From Leisingera sp. SS27 (GTDB lineage Bacteria; Pseudomonadota; Alphaproteobacteria; Rhodobacterales; Rhodobacteraceae), in the NCBI RefSeq assembly GCF_028368855.1, contig NZ_JAQNCY010000002.1, positions 124,001-188,000 on the forward strand: DNA of 64,000 bases, written 5' to 3'. Shown in pieces: positions 7,852-16,342 of the stretch. A model generated the notes under the pieces. It had not been told where the DNA came from. It did not search any database and saw only the letters and a program-made list of their open reading frames with translations. Positions within the stretch are counted from its first letter, which is position 1; every line of letters begins with the position of its first letter. Both the position numbers and the translations under genes were made by a program.

Positions 7852-8499
7852 ATGCGCAAGTTGTTCACAGGTGTTTTTGCGGCTGTTCTGTCCCTGCTGC
7901 CGGCGTTTGCGGCGGCGGACGGCGAGCCTGCGGGCGACTTCGACTATTACGTGCTGTCGCTCAGCTGGTCGCCGAACTGGTGCACGCTGGAGGGCGACGC
8001 CAAGGGCGCGGACCAATGTGATGCCCGCCATGATTACGGCTGGACGCTGCATGGCCTCTGGCCCCAGTACCACCGCGGCTGGCCCAGCTACTGCCGCACG
8101 GCAGAGGCCCCGCCGAGCCGCGTGATGAGCCGGGACATGGCGGATATCATGGGCAGCCCAGGGCTGGCCTGGCACCAATGGAAGAAACACGGCACCTGCT
8201 CCGGCCTCAGCGCGCGGGACTACTACAGCGCGATGCGTGCGGCCTACGAACGCGTCACCCGCCCCGCCGCCTTCCGCAGGCTCGAGAAGCCGGTGACCCT
8301 GCCTGCCGCCGTTGTTGAGCAGGCCTTTCTGCAGGACAACCCGGACCTCAGCCGCGACAGCCTGACCATTACCTGCCGCGACGGCGCCATCCAGGAGGCC
8401 CGCATCTGCCTGTCCAAGGGGCTGGAGCCGGTGCCCTGCGGGCGCGACGTGATCAGGGACTGCACATTGAAAAACGCCCGCCTCGCGCCCATCCGCTGA
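7852..8499 (+). CDS. secreted ribonuclease T2
   Basis: 215 residues. A signal peptide covers about residues 1-22 (hydrophobic core, AFAAADG). Both T2 active-site blocks are intact: HGLWPQ (67-72, His67) and WHQWKKHGTC (107-116, His108, Lys111/112, His113). Cysteines fitting the conserved disulfides are present. The enzyme would be periplasmic or extracellular and cut RNA without base specificity via 2',3'-cyclic phosphates, as a scavenging RNase I. AAAGAGG precedes the start. Confidence 0.92.
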   Translation: MRKLFTGVFAAVLSLLPAFAAADGEPAGDFDYYVLSLSWSPNWCTLEGDAKGADQCDARHDYGWTLHGLWPQYHRGWPSYCRTAEAPPSRVMSRDMADIMGSPGLAWHQWKKHGTCSGLSARDYYSAMRAAYERVTRPAAFRRLEKPVTLPAAVVEQAFLQDNPDLSRDSLTITCRDGAIQEARICLSKGLEPVPCGRDVIRDCTLKNARLAPIR

Positions 8500-8545
8500 A
8501 CTGGCAGGGGCGCTGCCCCTCTTGGCCTCACGGCCAATTCACCCC

Positions 8546-8602
8546 GGGATATTTCGGGCCAGATAAACAAGGGACCCTGGCCTCATCTTTCCAAAAATAC
8601 TC
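8546..8602. repeat. dispersed-motif pair (inverted) downstream of the RNase gene
   Basis: GGGATATTTCGGGCCAGATAAA (8546-8567, plus) and, 16 bp later, CATCTTTCCAAAAATACTC (8584-8602, the minus-strand form of GAGTATTTTTGGAAAGATG). The two are related in sequence and oppose each other. An exact 19-base copy of the second lies at 50688-50706, and near-copies at 55331 and 55366. Sits in the 285-bp gap before the DUF2189 gene, where nothing else is visible. Confidence 0.7.
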
Positions 8603-8784
8603 AAACCCTGCCACGCAGCCGACGCCGCCGCCGGCAGGTGCGGAAACATGCCTCCGCCCCGCCCCAAGGCGGTAAAGCGCCTGTGAAGCGGAAACTGCCG
8701 CGTTTCGTGCTACATTACACCACGTGCCGCGCCCGGCCCTGCCTGAACGGCACTCCGTTTTGGTCAGCGAGAAGGAGGAAGCGC

Positions 8785-9642
8785 ATGGCAAAAACAATCG
8801 GTAACCCGCTCAGCTGGCTTCTGCAGGGTGCAGAGACCACCTCCCACCACGTTGGCCAATCCGTCAGCGAAATGCGCAGCACAGGCGCCGCGGCAATGCC
8901 GGAGGCACGCAAGCTCAGCATGGATGACATCATCCATTCCCTGGCCGCCGGGCTGGAGGATTTCGCTGCCTGCCGCTCCGACGCGATGTTTCTGGTGCTG
9001 TTCTATCCCATTATCGGCATCGCCCTCATCGTGATGAGCCTGTCGATGAACCTGCTGCCGCTCGTTGTGCCGATGATCATGGGCTTTGCCATCCTCGGCC
9101 CCGTCGCGGCAGTCGGCCTTTATGAGATGTCGTCGCGCCGCGAGGCCGGGATGGAGACCCGCTGGATGGATGCCTTTGCGGTCATCCGCTCGCCCTCCTT
9201 CGGCGCCATACTGGTGCTGGGCCTGTATCTGGCAGCGCTGTTCATCATCTGGCTGGTGGCGGCGGATATGGTTTACAGCCGCACCCTGGGGCCGGAGCCG
9301 CCAGCGTCGATCCTGGGGTTCCTCGGCGATGTGCTAACCACCCGCGAGGGCTGGATGATGTCGATCAGCGGCGGCATCGTGGGCGCGGTTTTTGCCTTTG
9401 CCGCGCTGTCGATGAGCCTGGTGTCCTTCCCGCTGCTGATGGACCGCCATGTCGGCCTGCCGGTCGCAGTGGCAACCTCGATCAAGGTGCTGCGCAAGAA
9501 CCCGATGGTCTGCATGGCCTGGGGCGTGATCGTCGGCGTGGCGCTGATCGTCGGATCAATCCCCTTCCTGGCCGGGCTGATCATCGTGGTGCCGGTGCTG
9601 GGGCATGCAACCTGGCATCTGTACCGCCGCGCGGTGGAGTGA
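8785..9642 (+). CDS. DUF2189 integral membrane protein
   Basis: 285 residues. After about 60 soluble residues there are six probable membrane helices (for example FLVLFYPIIGIALIVMSL, ILVLGLYLAALFIIWLVA, VFAFAALSMSLVSFPLLM and VIVGVALIVGSIPFLAG). The spacing and the motif LVSFPLLMDRHVGLPVAVATS are typical of the DUF2189 family (long annotated as cytochrome-c-oxidase-like subunit I, without evidence). Function unknown. The start is set by GAAGGAGGAAG immediately upstream of 8785; an open frame extends to 8638 but is non-conserved. Single gene with its own terminator. Confidence 0.85.
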   Translation: MAKTIGNPLSWLLQGAETTSHHVGQSVSEMRSTGAAAMPEARKLSMDDIIHSLAAGLEDFAACRSDAMFLVLFYPIIGIALIVMSLSMNLLPLVVPMIMGFAILGPVAAVGLYEMSSRREAGMETRWMDAFAVIRSPSFGAILVLGLYLAALFIIWLVAADMVYSRTLGPEPPASILGFLGDVLTTREGWMMSISGGIVGAVFAFAALSMSLVSFPLLMDRHVGLPVAVATSIKVLRKNPMVCMAWGVIVGVALIVGSIPFLAGLIIVVPVLGHATWHLYRRAVE

Positions 9643-9662
9643 ACACTGGAAGAAAAAAACAA

Positions 9663-9687
9663 GGGCCGGCGCATCCGCCGGCCCTTT
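9663..9687. terminator. terminator between DUF2189 and quinone oxidoreductase genes
   Basis: GGGCCGGCG CATC CGCCGGCCC followed by TTT; an A-rich run precedes it, so it is usable from both strands. Confidence 0.8.
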
Positions 9688-9707
9688 GCTGTGAAGGCCT
9701 GAGGCTG

Positions 9708-10691
9708 TCACCCCACCTTCAGGACGATCTTGCCGATATGGCCGGAGCTTTCCATCCGGGCATGTGCCGCTGCCGCCTCCTCCAGCGCGAACTCGCTGTC
9801 CATCACCGGCGCCACCTTGCCTGCCTCCAGCAGGGGCCAGACCGCCTCGCGCAGGTCCTGGGCAATCTGCGCCTTGGCCAGGTCGCTCTGCGGGCGCAGG
9901 GTCGATCCGGTCAAGGTCAGCCGCTTGACCATCATCAGGGCAAAGTTCAGCTCCACCTTGGGGCCTTGCAGAAAAGCGATCTGCACCAGCCGGCCGTCCT
10001 CTGCCATCGCCTTGATGTTGCGCGGGATGTAATCGCCGCCGACCATGTCCAGCACCAGATCGGCTCCGCCCTCGTCCCGCAGCACCTTGACGAAATCCTC
10101 GCCGCGGTAGTTGATCGCCCGCTCAGCGCCCAGGTCCAGGCAGGCCTGGCATTTCTCATCCGACCCCGCAGTGGCAAACACCCGCGCCCCGAAGGCCCTG
10201 GCCAGCTGGATCGCGGTGGTGCCGATGCCGGAAGAACCGCCATGCACCAGGAACCGCTCCCCGGCCTTCAGCCCGCCGCGGGTGAAGACATTGGACCAGA
10301 CGGTAAAGAAGGTTTCAGGCAGGCAGGCCGCCTGTTTCAGATCCATGCCCGCCGGGATTGGCAGGCAATGCGCCGCAGGGGTGGCGACATATTCCGCATA
10401 GCCGCCGCCCGGCAGCAGCGCACAAACCTGATCGCCCTGCGAAACACCAGTGACACCTGCACCCACCGCCACCACTTCACCCGAGGCTTCCAGCCCCGGC
10501 AGGTCGCTGGCGCCCTTGGGCGGTTCATAGGCGCCCGCGCGCTGCAGCGCATCGGGGCGGTTCACGCCGGCATAGGCCACCTTGATCACAACTTCGCCAT
10601 GGCCCGGCTGCGGCACCGGGCGCTGCGTCAGCTGCAGCACCTCCGGCCCGCCGGGTTTGGTGATCTCCACCGCGCGCATCATCTCTGTCAT
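9708..10691 (-). CDS. NAD(P)H-quinone oxidoreductase, zinc-independent MDR family (PIG3-like)
   Basis: 327 residues. Medium-chain dehydrogenase/reductase without the structural or catalytic zinc cysteines; GroES-like N-terminal half (GEVVIKVAYAGVNRPDALQR, PGLEASGEVVAVG) and Rossmann half with FLVHGGSSGIGTTAIQLA. NRPD and the SSGIGTTAIQ loop fit the PIG3/TP53I3-type quinone reductases, which reduce quinones with NADPH in the cytosol. The start at 10691 has AGGAGG eight to nine bases upstream; the long N-terminal extension to 10901 is discarded. Confidence 0.88.
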   Translation of the reverse strand: MTEMMRAVEITKPGGPEVLQLTQRPVPQPGHGEVVIKVAYAGVNRPDALQRAGAYEPPKGASDLPGLEASGEVVAVGAGVTGVSQGDQVCALLPGGGYAEYVATPAAHCLPIPAGMDLKQAACLPETFFTVWSNVFTRGGLKAGERFLVHGGSSGIGTTAIQLARAFGARVFATAGSDEKCQACLDLGAERAINYRGEDFVKVLRDEGGADLVLDMVGGDYIPRNIKAMAEDGRLVQIAFLQGPKVELNFALMMVKRLTLTGSTLRPQSDLAKAQIAQDLREAVWPLLEAGKVAPVMDSEFALEEAAAAHARMESSGHIGKIVLKVG

Positions 10692-10916
10692 CGGAATGTG
10701 TCCTCCTGATCCTTGCCCTCTGCCTAACATCCGGCAAGGTGCGCGCAAACACCAAAGGCGCCGCAGCTGGCGCGGTTTGCGGAGTGCCATGCGGGCGGCA
10801 AGGCTATACCCACTGGCCGGAAACAGGCCGCCTTCATTGAACCTGATTGCGAGTTGGCCTAGCCTCGCCCGGCAAAACCGCTGCAACAGCCTGACCTGCA
10901 AAGGACACCACCCGGC

Positions 10917-11333
10917 ATGATAGCGTATGTAACAGTCGGCGCGGATGACATCGCGCGCGCAAAACGCTTCTATTGCGCGTTCCTGCCAGCCCTTGGCTAC
11001 GAACTGGCAGAGGGGCCTGAGGGACTGAGTTACACACTGCAGGCCACGCCGGGAATGCCGTCCGCTCCCCCTGATTTCTACGTCAAACCCTCATTTGACG
11101 GGTGCCCTGCCTCGGCTGGCAACGGTTCCATGACCGCGTTTCAGGCGGCCAATCAACAGCAGGTTCGCGACCTTCACGCTGCCGCGCTTGCCGCAGGCGG
11201 TTCGGATGAAGGCCAGCCGGGCTTTCGCGCCGCTTACGGGCCGCAATTCTATGTTGGCTACTTACGTGACCCTCAAGGCAACAAGATCGCTCTGTTCTCC
11301 AGCAATCCGGACGAACCCGGCCGCGACGGATAG
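10917..11333 (+). CDS. VOC-family (glyoxalase/bleomycin-resistance-like) protein
   Basis: 138 residues, single-domain vicinal-oxygen-chelate fold: MIAYVTVGADDIARAKRFYCAFL at the N-terminus and YFLRDPxGNKIALF-type C-terminal strand (YLRDPQGNKIALFSS). The motif DDIARAKRFYxAxLxxLGY is the standard first beta-alpha unit. Such proteins are metal-dependent lyases, isomerases or binding proteins; no specific substrate can be named. Divergent from the oxidoreductase gene, convergent with COQ9. Confidence 0.8.
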   Translation: MIAYVTVGADDIARAKRFYCAFLPALGYELAEGPEGLSYTLQATPGMPSAPPDFYVKPSFDGCPASAGNGSMTAFQAANQQQVRDLHAAALAAGGSDEGQPGFRAAYGPQFYVGYLRDPQGNKIALFSSNPDEPGRDG

Positions 11334-11389
11334 CACGGCCCGCATTGGCGGCCAAAGCCATGCACCGTCCCCATGAAGAGAGGAACAGC

Positions 11390-11413
11390 GGCTGTCTTCC
11401 GGTGAAGACAGCC
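11390..11413. terminator. perfect hairpin between VOC and COQ9 genes
   Basis: GGCTGTCTTC CGGT GAAGACAGCC, ten perfect base pairs with a four-base loop, ten bases beyond the COQ9 stop. No T-run. Confidence 0.55.
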
Positions 11414-11423
11414 TACCCAGCCC

Positions 11424-12125
11424 CTATCGCCGCGGATCAACCGACCCCGGCAGGTCATTGCGACCCTTCGGCGGTTTGATCTGTTCGGCCAGCCAGTTCG
11501 GCCCCACCAGCAAGGGCTTTAATAGCGGGTTCTTCTGCAGGCCGGCCTTCAACTTTTCGAAGTTCATCACATTATCAATGCGGCGGTCCAGGAAATCCCA
11601 GGTCGCCTGATGCTCCAGGCTGTCATCGCCCAGCCAGAACAGCACGGTGGCAGAATAGACCCCGGCCAGCGAGGCGCGCTTGGTGTACCAGTTCAGATCA
11701 TCCGAGCCGTCGCCCAGCGTGTCCCAGATCAGGTCGCAGGTGGTCCAGATCGCCTTGACGCCGTCGCCGGCATATTGCGGCAGCGCCAGCAGCGTGGTGC
11801 CGCGGCGCACCGCTTCCTTGTCCTCGACCGCTTCCAGCCGGAACCGCACCGCCGCGGCAACCTTGTCCCGGAACCGCATGCCCGACAGGTCCTCTGCCTG
11901 CAGGCGCTCCAGCATCCGCGAATCGCCCCGGGCGTGAAACGCCAGCGCCAGGTCGACCCCGCCGCGCGGGCAGACCGCATGCGCCAGCACCTCCGGCACG
12001 TCCGCATCCTGGCAGGCGGCCCGGAACGTCACCTCTGACCAGCCGTCAAACGGCACATGATTCAGCGCCGCATCCAGCAGTTTATCCTTGATAGCGTCCG
12101 GTGCGTGATCGTGGTCTTTGGTCAT
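11424..12125 (-). CDS. COQ9-family ubiquinone biosynthesis protein
   Basis: 233 residues. TetR-like helical fold with the COQ9 signature blocks WSEVTFRAA at the N-terminus, the RRGTTLLALPQYAGDG and DLNWYTKRASLAGVYSATVLFWLGD region, and TWDFLDRRIDNVM near the end. In mitochondria COQ9 binds lipid and presents ubiquinone intermediates to the hydroxylase COQ7; the bacterial homologue is expected to assist quinone synthesis at the membrane. The start at 12125 (MTKDHDHAPD) has GGGAGG upstream. Divergent from rpsU, a common arrangement in alphaproteobacteria. Confidence 0.88.
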   Translation of the reverse strand: MTKDHDHAPDAIKDKLLDAALNHVPFDGWSEVTFRAACQDADVPEVLAHAVCPRGGVDLALAFHARGDSRMLERLQAEDLSGMRFRDKVAAAVRFRLEAVEDKEAVRRGTTLLALPQYAGDGVKAIWTTCDLIWDTLGDGSDDLNWYTKRASLAGVYSATVLFWLGDDSLEHQATWDFLDRRIDNVMNFEKLKAGLQKNPLLKPLLVGPNWLAEQIKPPKGRNDLPGSVDPRR

Positions 12126-12160
12126 CTCAGCCTCCCGCTGGCAGCGTCCTGATACCCTAC

Positions 12161-12189
12161 TAGACAAAATATACGCGCTTTGCTATACG
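12161..12189 (+). promoter_or_regulatory. probable sigma-70 type promoter of rpsU
   Basis: TAGACA (12161-12166), 17-bp spacer, TATACG (12184-12189), about 50 bp before the rpsU start. Both hexamers differ from consensus by one or two bases and the spacing is ideal. Confidence 0.6.
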
Positions 12190-12241
12190 GCCACCTCCTG
12201 CAAATCCTTGCAACTCAACTTAGAAAGGTGGTGAAAACCAC

Positions 12242-12448
12242 ATGCAGGTTAGTGTTCGCGACAACAACGTCGATCAGGCGCTTCGTGCCCTGAAGAAAAA
12301 GCTGCAGCGTGAAGGCGTCTTCCGCGAGATGAAGCTCAAGCAACATTTCGAAAAGCCGTCCGAGAAAAAAGCGCGCGAGAAAGCTGAAGCGATCCGCCGT
12401 GCCCGTAAACTGGCACGCAAGAAAGCCCAGCGCGAAGGTCTGCTGTAA
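12242..12448 (+). CDS. rpsU: 30S ribosomal protein S21
   Basis: 68 residues. [25 protein letters not shown] is the family's fixed N-terminus, followed by the basic helix [25 protein letters not shown]. Small-subunit protein near the anti-Shine-Dalgarno end of 16S rRNA, involved in initiation. Monocistronic: own promoter, AAAGGTGGTG upstream and a terminator 70 bp downstream. Confidence 0.97.
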   Translation: MQVSVRDNNVDQALRALKKKLQREGVFREMKLKQHFEKPSEKKAREKAEAIRRARKLARKKAQREGLL

Positions 12449-12517
12449 GCACACCTTGCTCTCCAGCTTTGGACAGCACTATGGCAGGTCCCCGGACCGG
12501 CCGCAAAAAGATCAGAC

Positions 12518-12546
12518 AACCCCCGAGGCGCTGCCCGGGGGTTTGT
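12518..12546 (+). terminator. rpsU terminator
   Basis: AACCCCCG, ten-base loop, CGGGGGTT, then TGTCATTT. Strong stem after rpsU. Confidence 0.8.
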
Positions 12547-13177
12547 CATTTGTGGCACCTCCTTCGGCTGATCACGCCCCGCGGCAGGCCGGTCCGCCCC
12601 TGAGATGGCACACGTAAAAATATCAAATTGGTAGCAAGTACATCTTTAGGGTGTATTTCTCTGCCACTTTCTGCTAAAAGAGACTCACGGCAGGGCAGAT
12701 CAGTTGCGTTTCCCTAACCATTGCCCCGCCGGCCGGGATTGGAACACCCGGTTCTCCGAAACCCTGGGCAGGCGGCGCTACCCCCTATAACCGGCGCCGG
12801 TCTTGGTCCCTGCAAACAAGGCTCGCCGTTCAGGGTTTCCAATTTTACCGGACGCTGCCAGTTTCCCCCGGCGGCGTCCGGACTGTTTCCTGTTCTGTTT
12901 TCCGCGAACTCCTGCACACCGCTGCGCATCCCTCCCGAATCCGGCAAGACACCCGGCCGGCCGGCAGCCAGCAGAAATCAGCCGCCGCAGCCCATGCGGC
13001 CCGGCCAAGCAGGTGCAGGGCACAAACACGCAATAATCCGCGTACCCGCGCCCGTGTCCCGGGCAGAGCTTCGCCGGTAACCGCCGCCTGCGCAGGGCCG
13101 CCCTTTCAGTGCCATAAAATTTCGTTAACCGATCAGGGCACCGCCGCACAGCCGGCTCACTTACGGAGCAGTTTACG
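12547..13177. other. long gene-free stretch before the CAP-RTX gene
   Basis: About 630 bp with no frame showing family similarity or a usable ribosome site. 12605-12700 is AT-richer than its surroundings (a possible promoter area or transferred edge). The rest has open frames in several phases with proline/arginine-rich junk composition. A CtrA-like site lies near its right end. Confidence 0.5.
13114..13129 (+). promoter_or_regulatory. CtrA-like box upstream of the CAP-RTX gene
   Basis: ATAA-N7-TTAAC, one mismatch from the alphaproteobacterial CtrA consensus TTAA-N7-TTAAC, 49 bp before the start codon. CtrA controls motility and surface functions in many Rhodobacterales. A chance match is possible. 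Confidence 0.3.
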
Positions 13178-14260
13178 ATGTCACAGGCAAGCGATCTCGA
13201 GCGGCAGATGCTCGAGCTGATCAACGCAGAGCGCACTTCGCGCGGGCTCAATCCGGTGCAGCTGGAGCTGCGCCTCAACGATTCCGCCGAGGATCACAGC
13301 GAATGGATGCTGCAGCAGGATGTATTTTCCCACACTGGCGCAGGCGGCTCCAGCGCCGGCGACCGGATGGAGGACGCGGGCTTTGTCTTCTCCGGCAGCT
13401 GGACCTGGGCGGAAAACATCGCCTGGCAAAGCGAGCGCGGCGCCCCTGGCCTGGCGGACGATGTCATCGACCTGCACAATTCCCTGATGAACAGTCCCGG
13501 CCACCGCGCCAACATACTGAACGCCAATGTCGAGGTCATCGGCATCGGCATTGAACAGGGCAACTTCAACGGCTGGGACGCGGTCATGGTGACCCAGAAT
13601 TTTGCCCGCACCAGCGCACCGCTGCAGCTCGACAGCGGATCGGGCGGCGGGTCAGGCGGCGGCGCCACCGCCGGCGACGATGTACTGACCCTCTCCAGCG
13701 CCGGCTCCCTCAGCGGGCTTGCGGGTGACGATCAACTGACCGGCAGCGGCGGCAATGATGTGCTGAACGGCGGCCTCGGCCGCGACACCCTGCGCGGCGG
13801 TGGCGGCAACGACAGCCTCAACGGCGGCAACTACAAGGACACCCTGGTCGGCGGCAGCGGTAATGACACGCTGCAAGGCGGCGCAGGCCAGGACAAGCTT
13901 TATGGCGGCGGCGGAAAGGACCAGCTCCTCGGCCAGAATGGCCATGACCTGCTATGGGGCGGATACGGCACAGACACCCTGAACGGCGGCGCAGGCAATG
14001 ACCGCATGGCCGGCGGCGCCCAGGGCGATCTCTTTGTCTTCAGCACCGGTGCCGATACCGTCAGCGATTTCAACCCCGACACCCAGGGCGAGCGCATAGA
14101 CCTCAGCAACGCCGACGGCATCAACAGCTTCAGCGACCTCATGAGCAACCACACCAGCCAGACCGCAAACGGGCTGCTGATTACCGACAGCGACGGCGAC
14201 AGCATGCTGCTGGCGGGTGTCACTGCACAGGATCTGCAATCTGGCGACTTCCTGTTCTGA
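13178..14260 (+). CDS. CAP (SCP/PR-1) domain protein with RTX calcium-binding repeats
   Basis: 360 residues. Residues about 6-145 form a CAP/SCP domain (LINAERTSRGL, DHSEWMLQQDVFSHTG, NSLMNSPGHRANILNA, with His residues of the CAP cavity). A Gly/Ser linker follows (153-163), then about a dozen glycine-aspartate nonapeptides of GGxGxDxLx type (roughly residues 175-285), and a C-terminal block typical of type I secretion substrates (DTVSDFNPDTQGERIDLS ... SGDFLF). No N-terminal signal peptide. It should be exported by an ABC type I system and fold on Ca2+ outside the cell. No secretion genes lie in the window. The role of the CAP domain is unknown. Confidence 0.9.
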   Translation: MSQASDLERQMLELINAERTSRGLNPVQLELRLNDSAEDHSEWMLQQDVFSHTGAGGSSAGDRMEDAGFVFSGSWTWAENIAWQSERGAPGLADDVIDLHNSLMNSPGHRANILNANVEVIGIGIEQGNFNGWDAVMVTQNFARTSAPLQLDSGSGGGSGGGATAGDDVLTLSSAGSLSGLAGDDQLTGSGGNDVLNGGLGRDTLRGGGGNDSLNGGNYKDTLVGGSGNDTLQGGAGQDKLYGGGGKDQLLGQNGHDLLWGGYGTDTLNGGAGNDRMAGGAQGDLFVFSTGADTVSDFNPDTQGERIDLSNADGINSFSDLMSNHTSQTANGLLITDSDGDSMLLAGVTAQDLQSGDFLF

Positions 14261-14285
14261 TATCCCCGCCGGGCAAATGGCAAGG

Positions 14286-14308
14286 GGGGCGCTCCGGCGC
14301 CCCTTTTT
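14286..14308 (+). terminator. terminator after the CAP-RTX gene
   Basis: GGGGCGC TCCG GCGCCCC followed by TTTTT. Confidence 0.88.
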
Positions 14309-14323
14309 CGTGCCGGTCAGGCC

Positions 14324-15241
14324 TCAGTAGATCTTCGGCACATACAGCTCATCCGGCAGCACCTGGCGCTCATAGTCCGGATTGTACTTGCGGTCCGGCA
14401 GCTCCACCTTCTCGTGCTGCACTTCCTCATAGGGGATCCTGGTCAGCAGGTGCTCGATGCAGTTCAGCCGCTCGCGCTTCTTGTCGTTGCCCTCGACGAT
14501 ATACCAGGGCGCCTCGGGGATGTTGGTGCGCTTGAACATCGCCTCCTTGGCCTTGGTGTACTGCTCCCAGCGGATCCGGCTCTCCAGATCCATCGGCGAC
14601 AGCTTCCACTGTTTCATCGGGTCGTGGATGCGCATCAGGAACCGCAGCTGCTGCTCCTCATCAGTGATCGAGAACCAGTATTTCAGCAGGATAATGCCTG
14701 AGCGGACCAGCATCCGTTCGAATTCGGGAACGTCCTGAAAGAACTGCTCGACCTGGTCCTCGCTGGCAAAGCCCATAACCCGCTCAACCCCTGCCCGGTT
14801 GTACCACGAGCGGTCGAACAGCACGATCTCGCCGCCTGCGGGCAGATGCGGCACATAGCGCTGGAAATACCACTGGCTCTGCTCGCGGCGGTTCGGCGCC
14901 GGCAGCGCCACCACCCGTGCCACCCGCGGGTCCAGCCGCTGGGTGATCCGCTTGATCACCCCGCCCTTGCCGGCACTGTCGCGGCCTTCCATCAGAATGC
15001 AGACCTTGGCGCCGGTGTGCTGCACCCAGTCCTGCACCTTGATCAGCTCCGCCTGCAGCCGCAGGAGGTTTCGGAAATAGACCTGCCGGTCGAGCATCTC
15101 AGGGTGCTGCTCGCGGTAGACCTTGCGGATCTCCATCGACAGCATCGGCTCCGAGAACTCGATCTCGATGTCCTCGTCCAGCGTGTCCTGCAGCTCCGCT
15201 TCCAGCCATTCGAGGGAGGCGGTTTCAAATTCGCGGGTCAC
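14324..15241 (-). CDS. ppk2: polyphosphate kinase 2 family protein (PPK2)
   Basis: 305 residues from a GTG start at 15241 (AAGGAAGGA upstream). P-loop kinase fold with Walker A GRDSAGKGG (86-94), the lid arginines PNRREQSQWYFQRY, and Walker B-like FDRSWYNR (142-149). SPMDLESRIRWEQYTKAKEAMF is highly conserved in PPK2. Transfers phosphate between polyphosphate and nucleotides (usually polyP + NDP to NTP); one-domain class I type by length. Cytoplasmic. An open frame reaches 15370 but the extra 43 residues do not resemble the family. Confidence 0.92.
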   Translation of the reverse strand: MTREFETASLEWLEAELQDTLDEDIEIEFSEPMLSMEIRKVYREQHPEMLDRQVYFRNLLRLQAELIKVQDWVQHTGAKVCILMEGRDSAGKGGVIKRITQRLDPRVARVVALPAPNRREQSQWYFQRYVPHLPAGGEIVLFDRSWYNRAGVERVMGFASEDQVEQFFQDVPEFERMLVRSGIILLKYWFSITDEEQQLRFLMRIHDPMKQWKLSPMDLESRIRWEQYTKAKEAMFKRTNIPEAPWYIVEGNDKKRERLNCIEHLLTRIPYEEVQHEKVELPDRKYNPDYERQVLPDELYVPKIY

Positions 15242-15424
15242 GGGCGGGTTCCTTCCTTGTGAAGTGCGCAAAGCCTGCGTTTTAGCGGTGCCATGTGACG
15301 GCTTGATGTCACCCGCCCGACTGCAGCTTCCCTCAAGGCAAGCGGAAATCCCGGACGGGTTCAAGCGCAAAAGCCGCGGAACCGCTGCATAACCGGCTGG
15401 AAAACTCCCGGATGAGCGGATTAT

Positions 15425-16273
15425 GTGCAGACCATGAGCTTTATTCTATCCACCCTGCCGCAAACCTGGCCCTGGCTGCTCCTGATGGCGGCGCTGGCTG
15501 CCGGCTGGAGCGGGCATCGCGGGCCGGCCTTTGCCCTGCTTGCCGCCTTCGGAGGCGCGGCCTGGGCGCTTGGGCATCTGGAACCGCTGGGTTTGGCGGT
15601 GCTCTCTGCCGGCCTGCTGCTTGCCGCCCTCCTCCCCCGCACCCGCGGTCCTGCCGGATTGGCCGGGCATGCGGTGCTGGTGCTGTGGTCGCTGGCGCTT
15701 GGCGCCCATCTGCTGCCGGGGGTGCAGAATCTGCTGATCCTGAACCAGGTGCAAGCCGGCCCCGGCAGCGCGCCGTATTCCCTGCACCTGAACCTCGACA
15801 AGCCACTGGTGTTTTTCGCTCTGCTGCTGGCCTGGCCTGCCCTGCTGCAGCGCAAGGATCCGGCAGGAAGGCGCGCTTTGGTCTTTGGCCTTGCCATCCT
15901 CGCCGCCCTGCTGCCGCTGGCCTTCCTGACCGGCGCGCTGGAGCTTGAGCCATCGCTGCCGGACTGGACGCTCTTGTGGATGGGGTCGAACCTGCTGCTC
16001 ACCTGCCTGGCAGAGGAAGCCTTCTTCCGCGGCTACCTGCAGCACGGCCTCAGCCGCCGTTTCGGGCCTGCTGCGGGCATCGCTGCCGCCAGCCTGCTGT
16101 TCGGCCTTGCCCATATCGGCGCCGGTACCGCGGTGGCTGCATTTGCGGCGCTCTTGGGGCTCGCCTGCGGCCTGGGCTATTGGGGATCGGGCCGGTTCCG
16201 CGTGCCGGTGCTGATGCACTTTGCCTTCAACCTCACCCACCTCTTGCTGTTCACCTACCCCGGCCCGGCCTGA
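15425..16273 (+). CDS. CPBP-family intramembrane glutamic endopeptidase (CAAX-protease-like)
   Basis: 282 residues, about eight hydrophobic helices. The ABI/CPBP motifs are complete: Glu197-Glu198-x3-Arg202 (AEEAFFRGYLQHGL), His230 (LLFGLAHIG) and His265-x3-Asn269 (MHFAFNLTH). Members cleave peptides within the membrane; bacterial ones process peptides, confer bacteriocin immunity or process lipidated proteins. No peptide gene is next to it. The start at 15425 or 15434 (both ATG) cannot be decided. Confidence 0.85.
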   Translation: MQTMSFILSTLPQTWPWLLLMAALAAGWSGHRGPAFALLAAFGGAAWALGHLEPLGLAVLSAGLLLAALLPRTRGPAGLAGHAVLVLWSLALGAHLLPGVQNLLILNQVQAGPGSAPYSLHLNLDKPLVFFALLLAWPALLQRKDPAGRRALVFGLAILAALLPLAFLTGALELEPSLPDWTLLWMGSNLLLTCLAEEAFFRGYLQHGLSRRFGPAAGIAAASLLFGLAHIGAGTAVAAFAALLGLACGLGYWGSGRFRVPVLMHFAFNLTHLLLFTYPGPA

Positions 16274-16342
16274 AAAGGCGCGGCACCGGTGCACAGGGGG
16301 TGTACAGGGGGTGCACACATGTCACCCCGCCGGAATCCTGCT

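Noticed and set aside
12721-13080. Plus-strand open frame of 119 codons before the CAP-RTX gene
   Set aside because: No ribosome site, no family similarity, proline-rich shadow-like composition.
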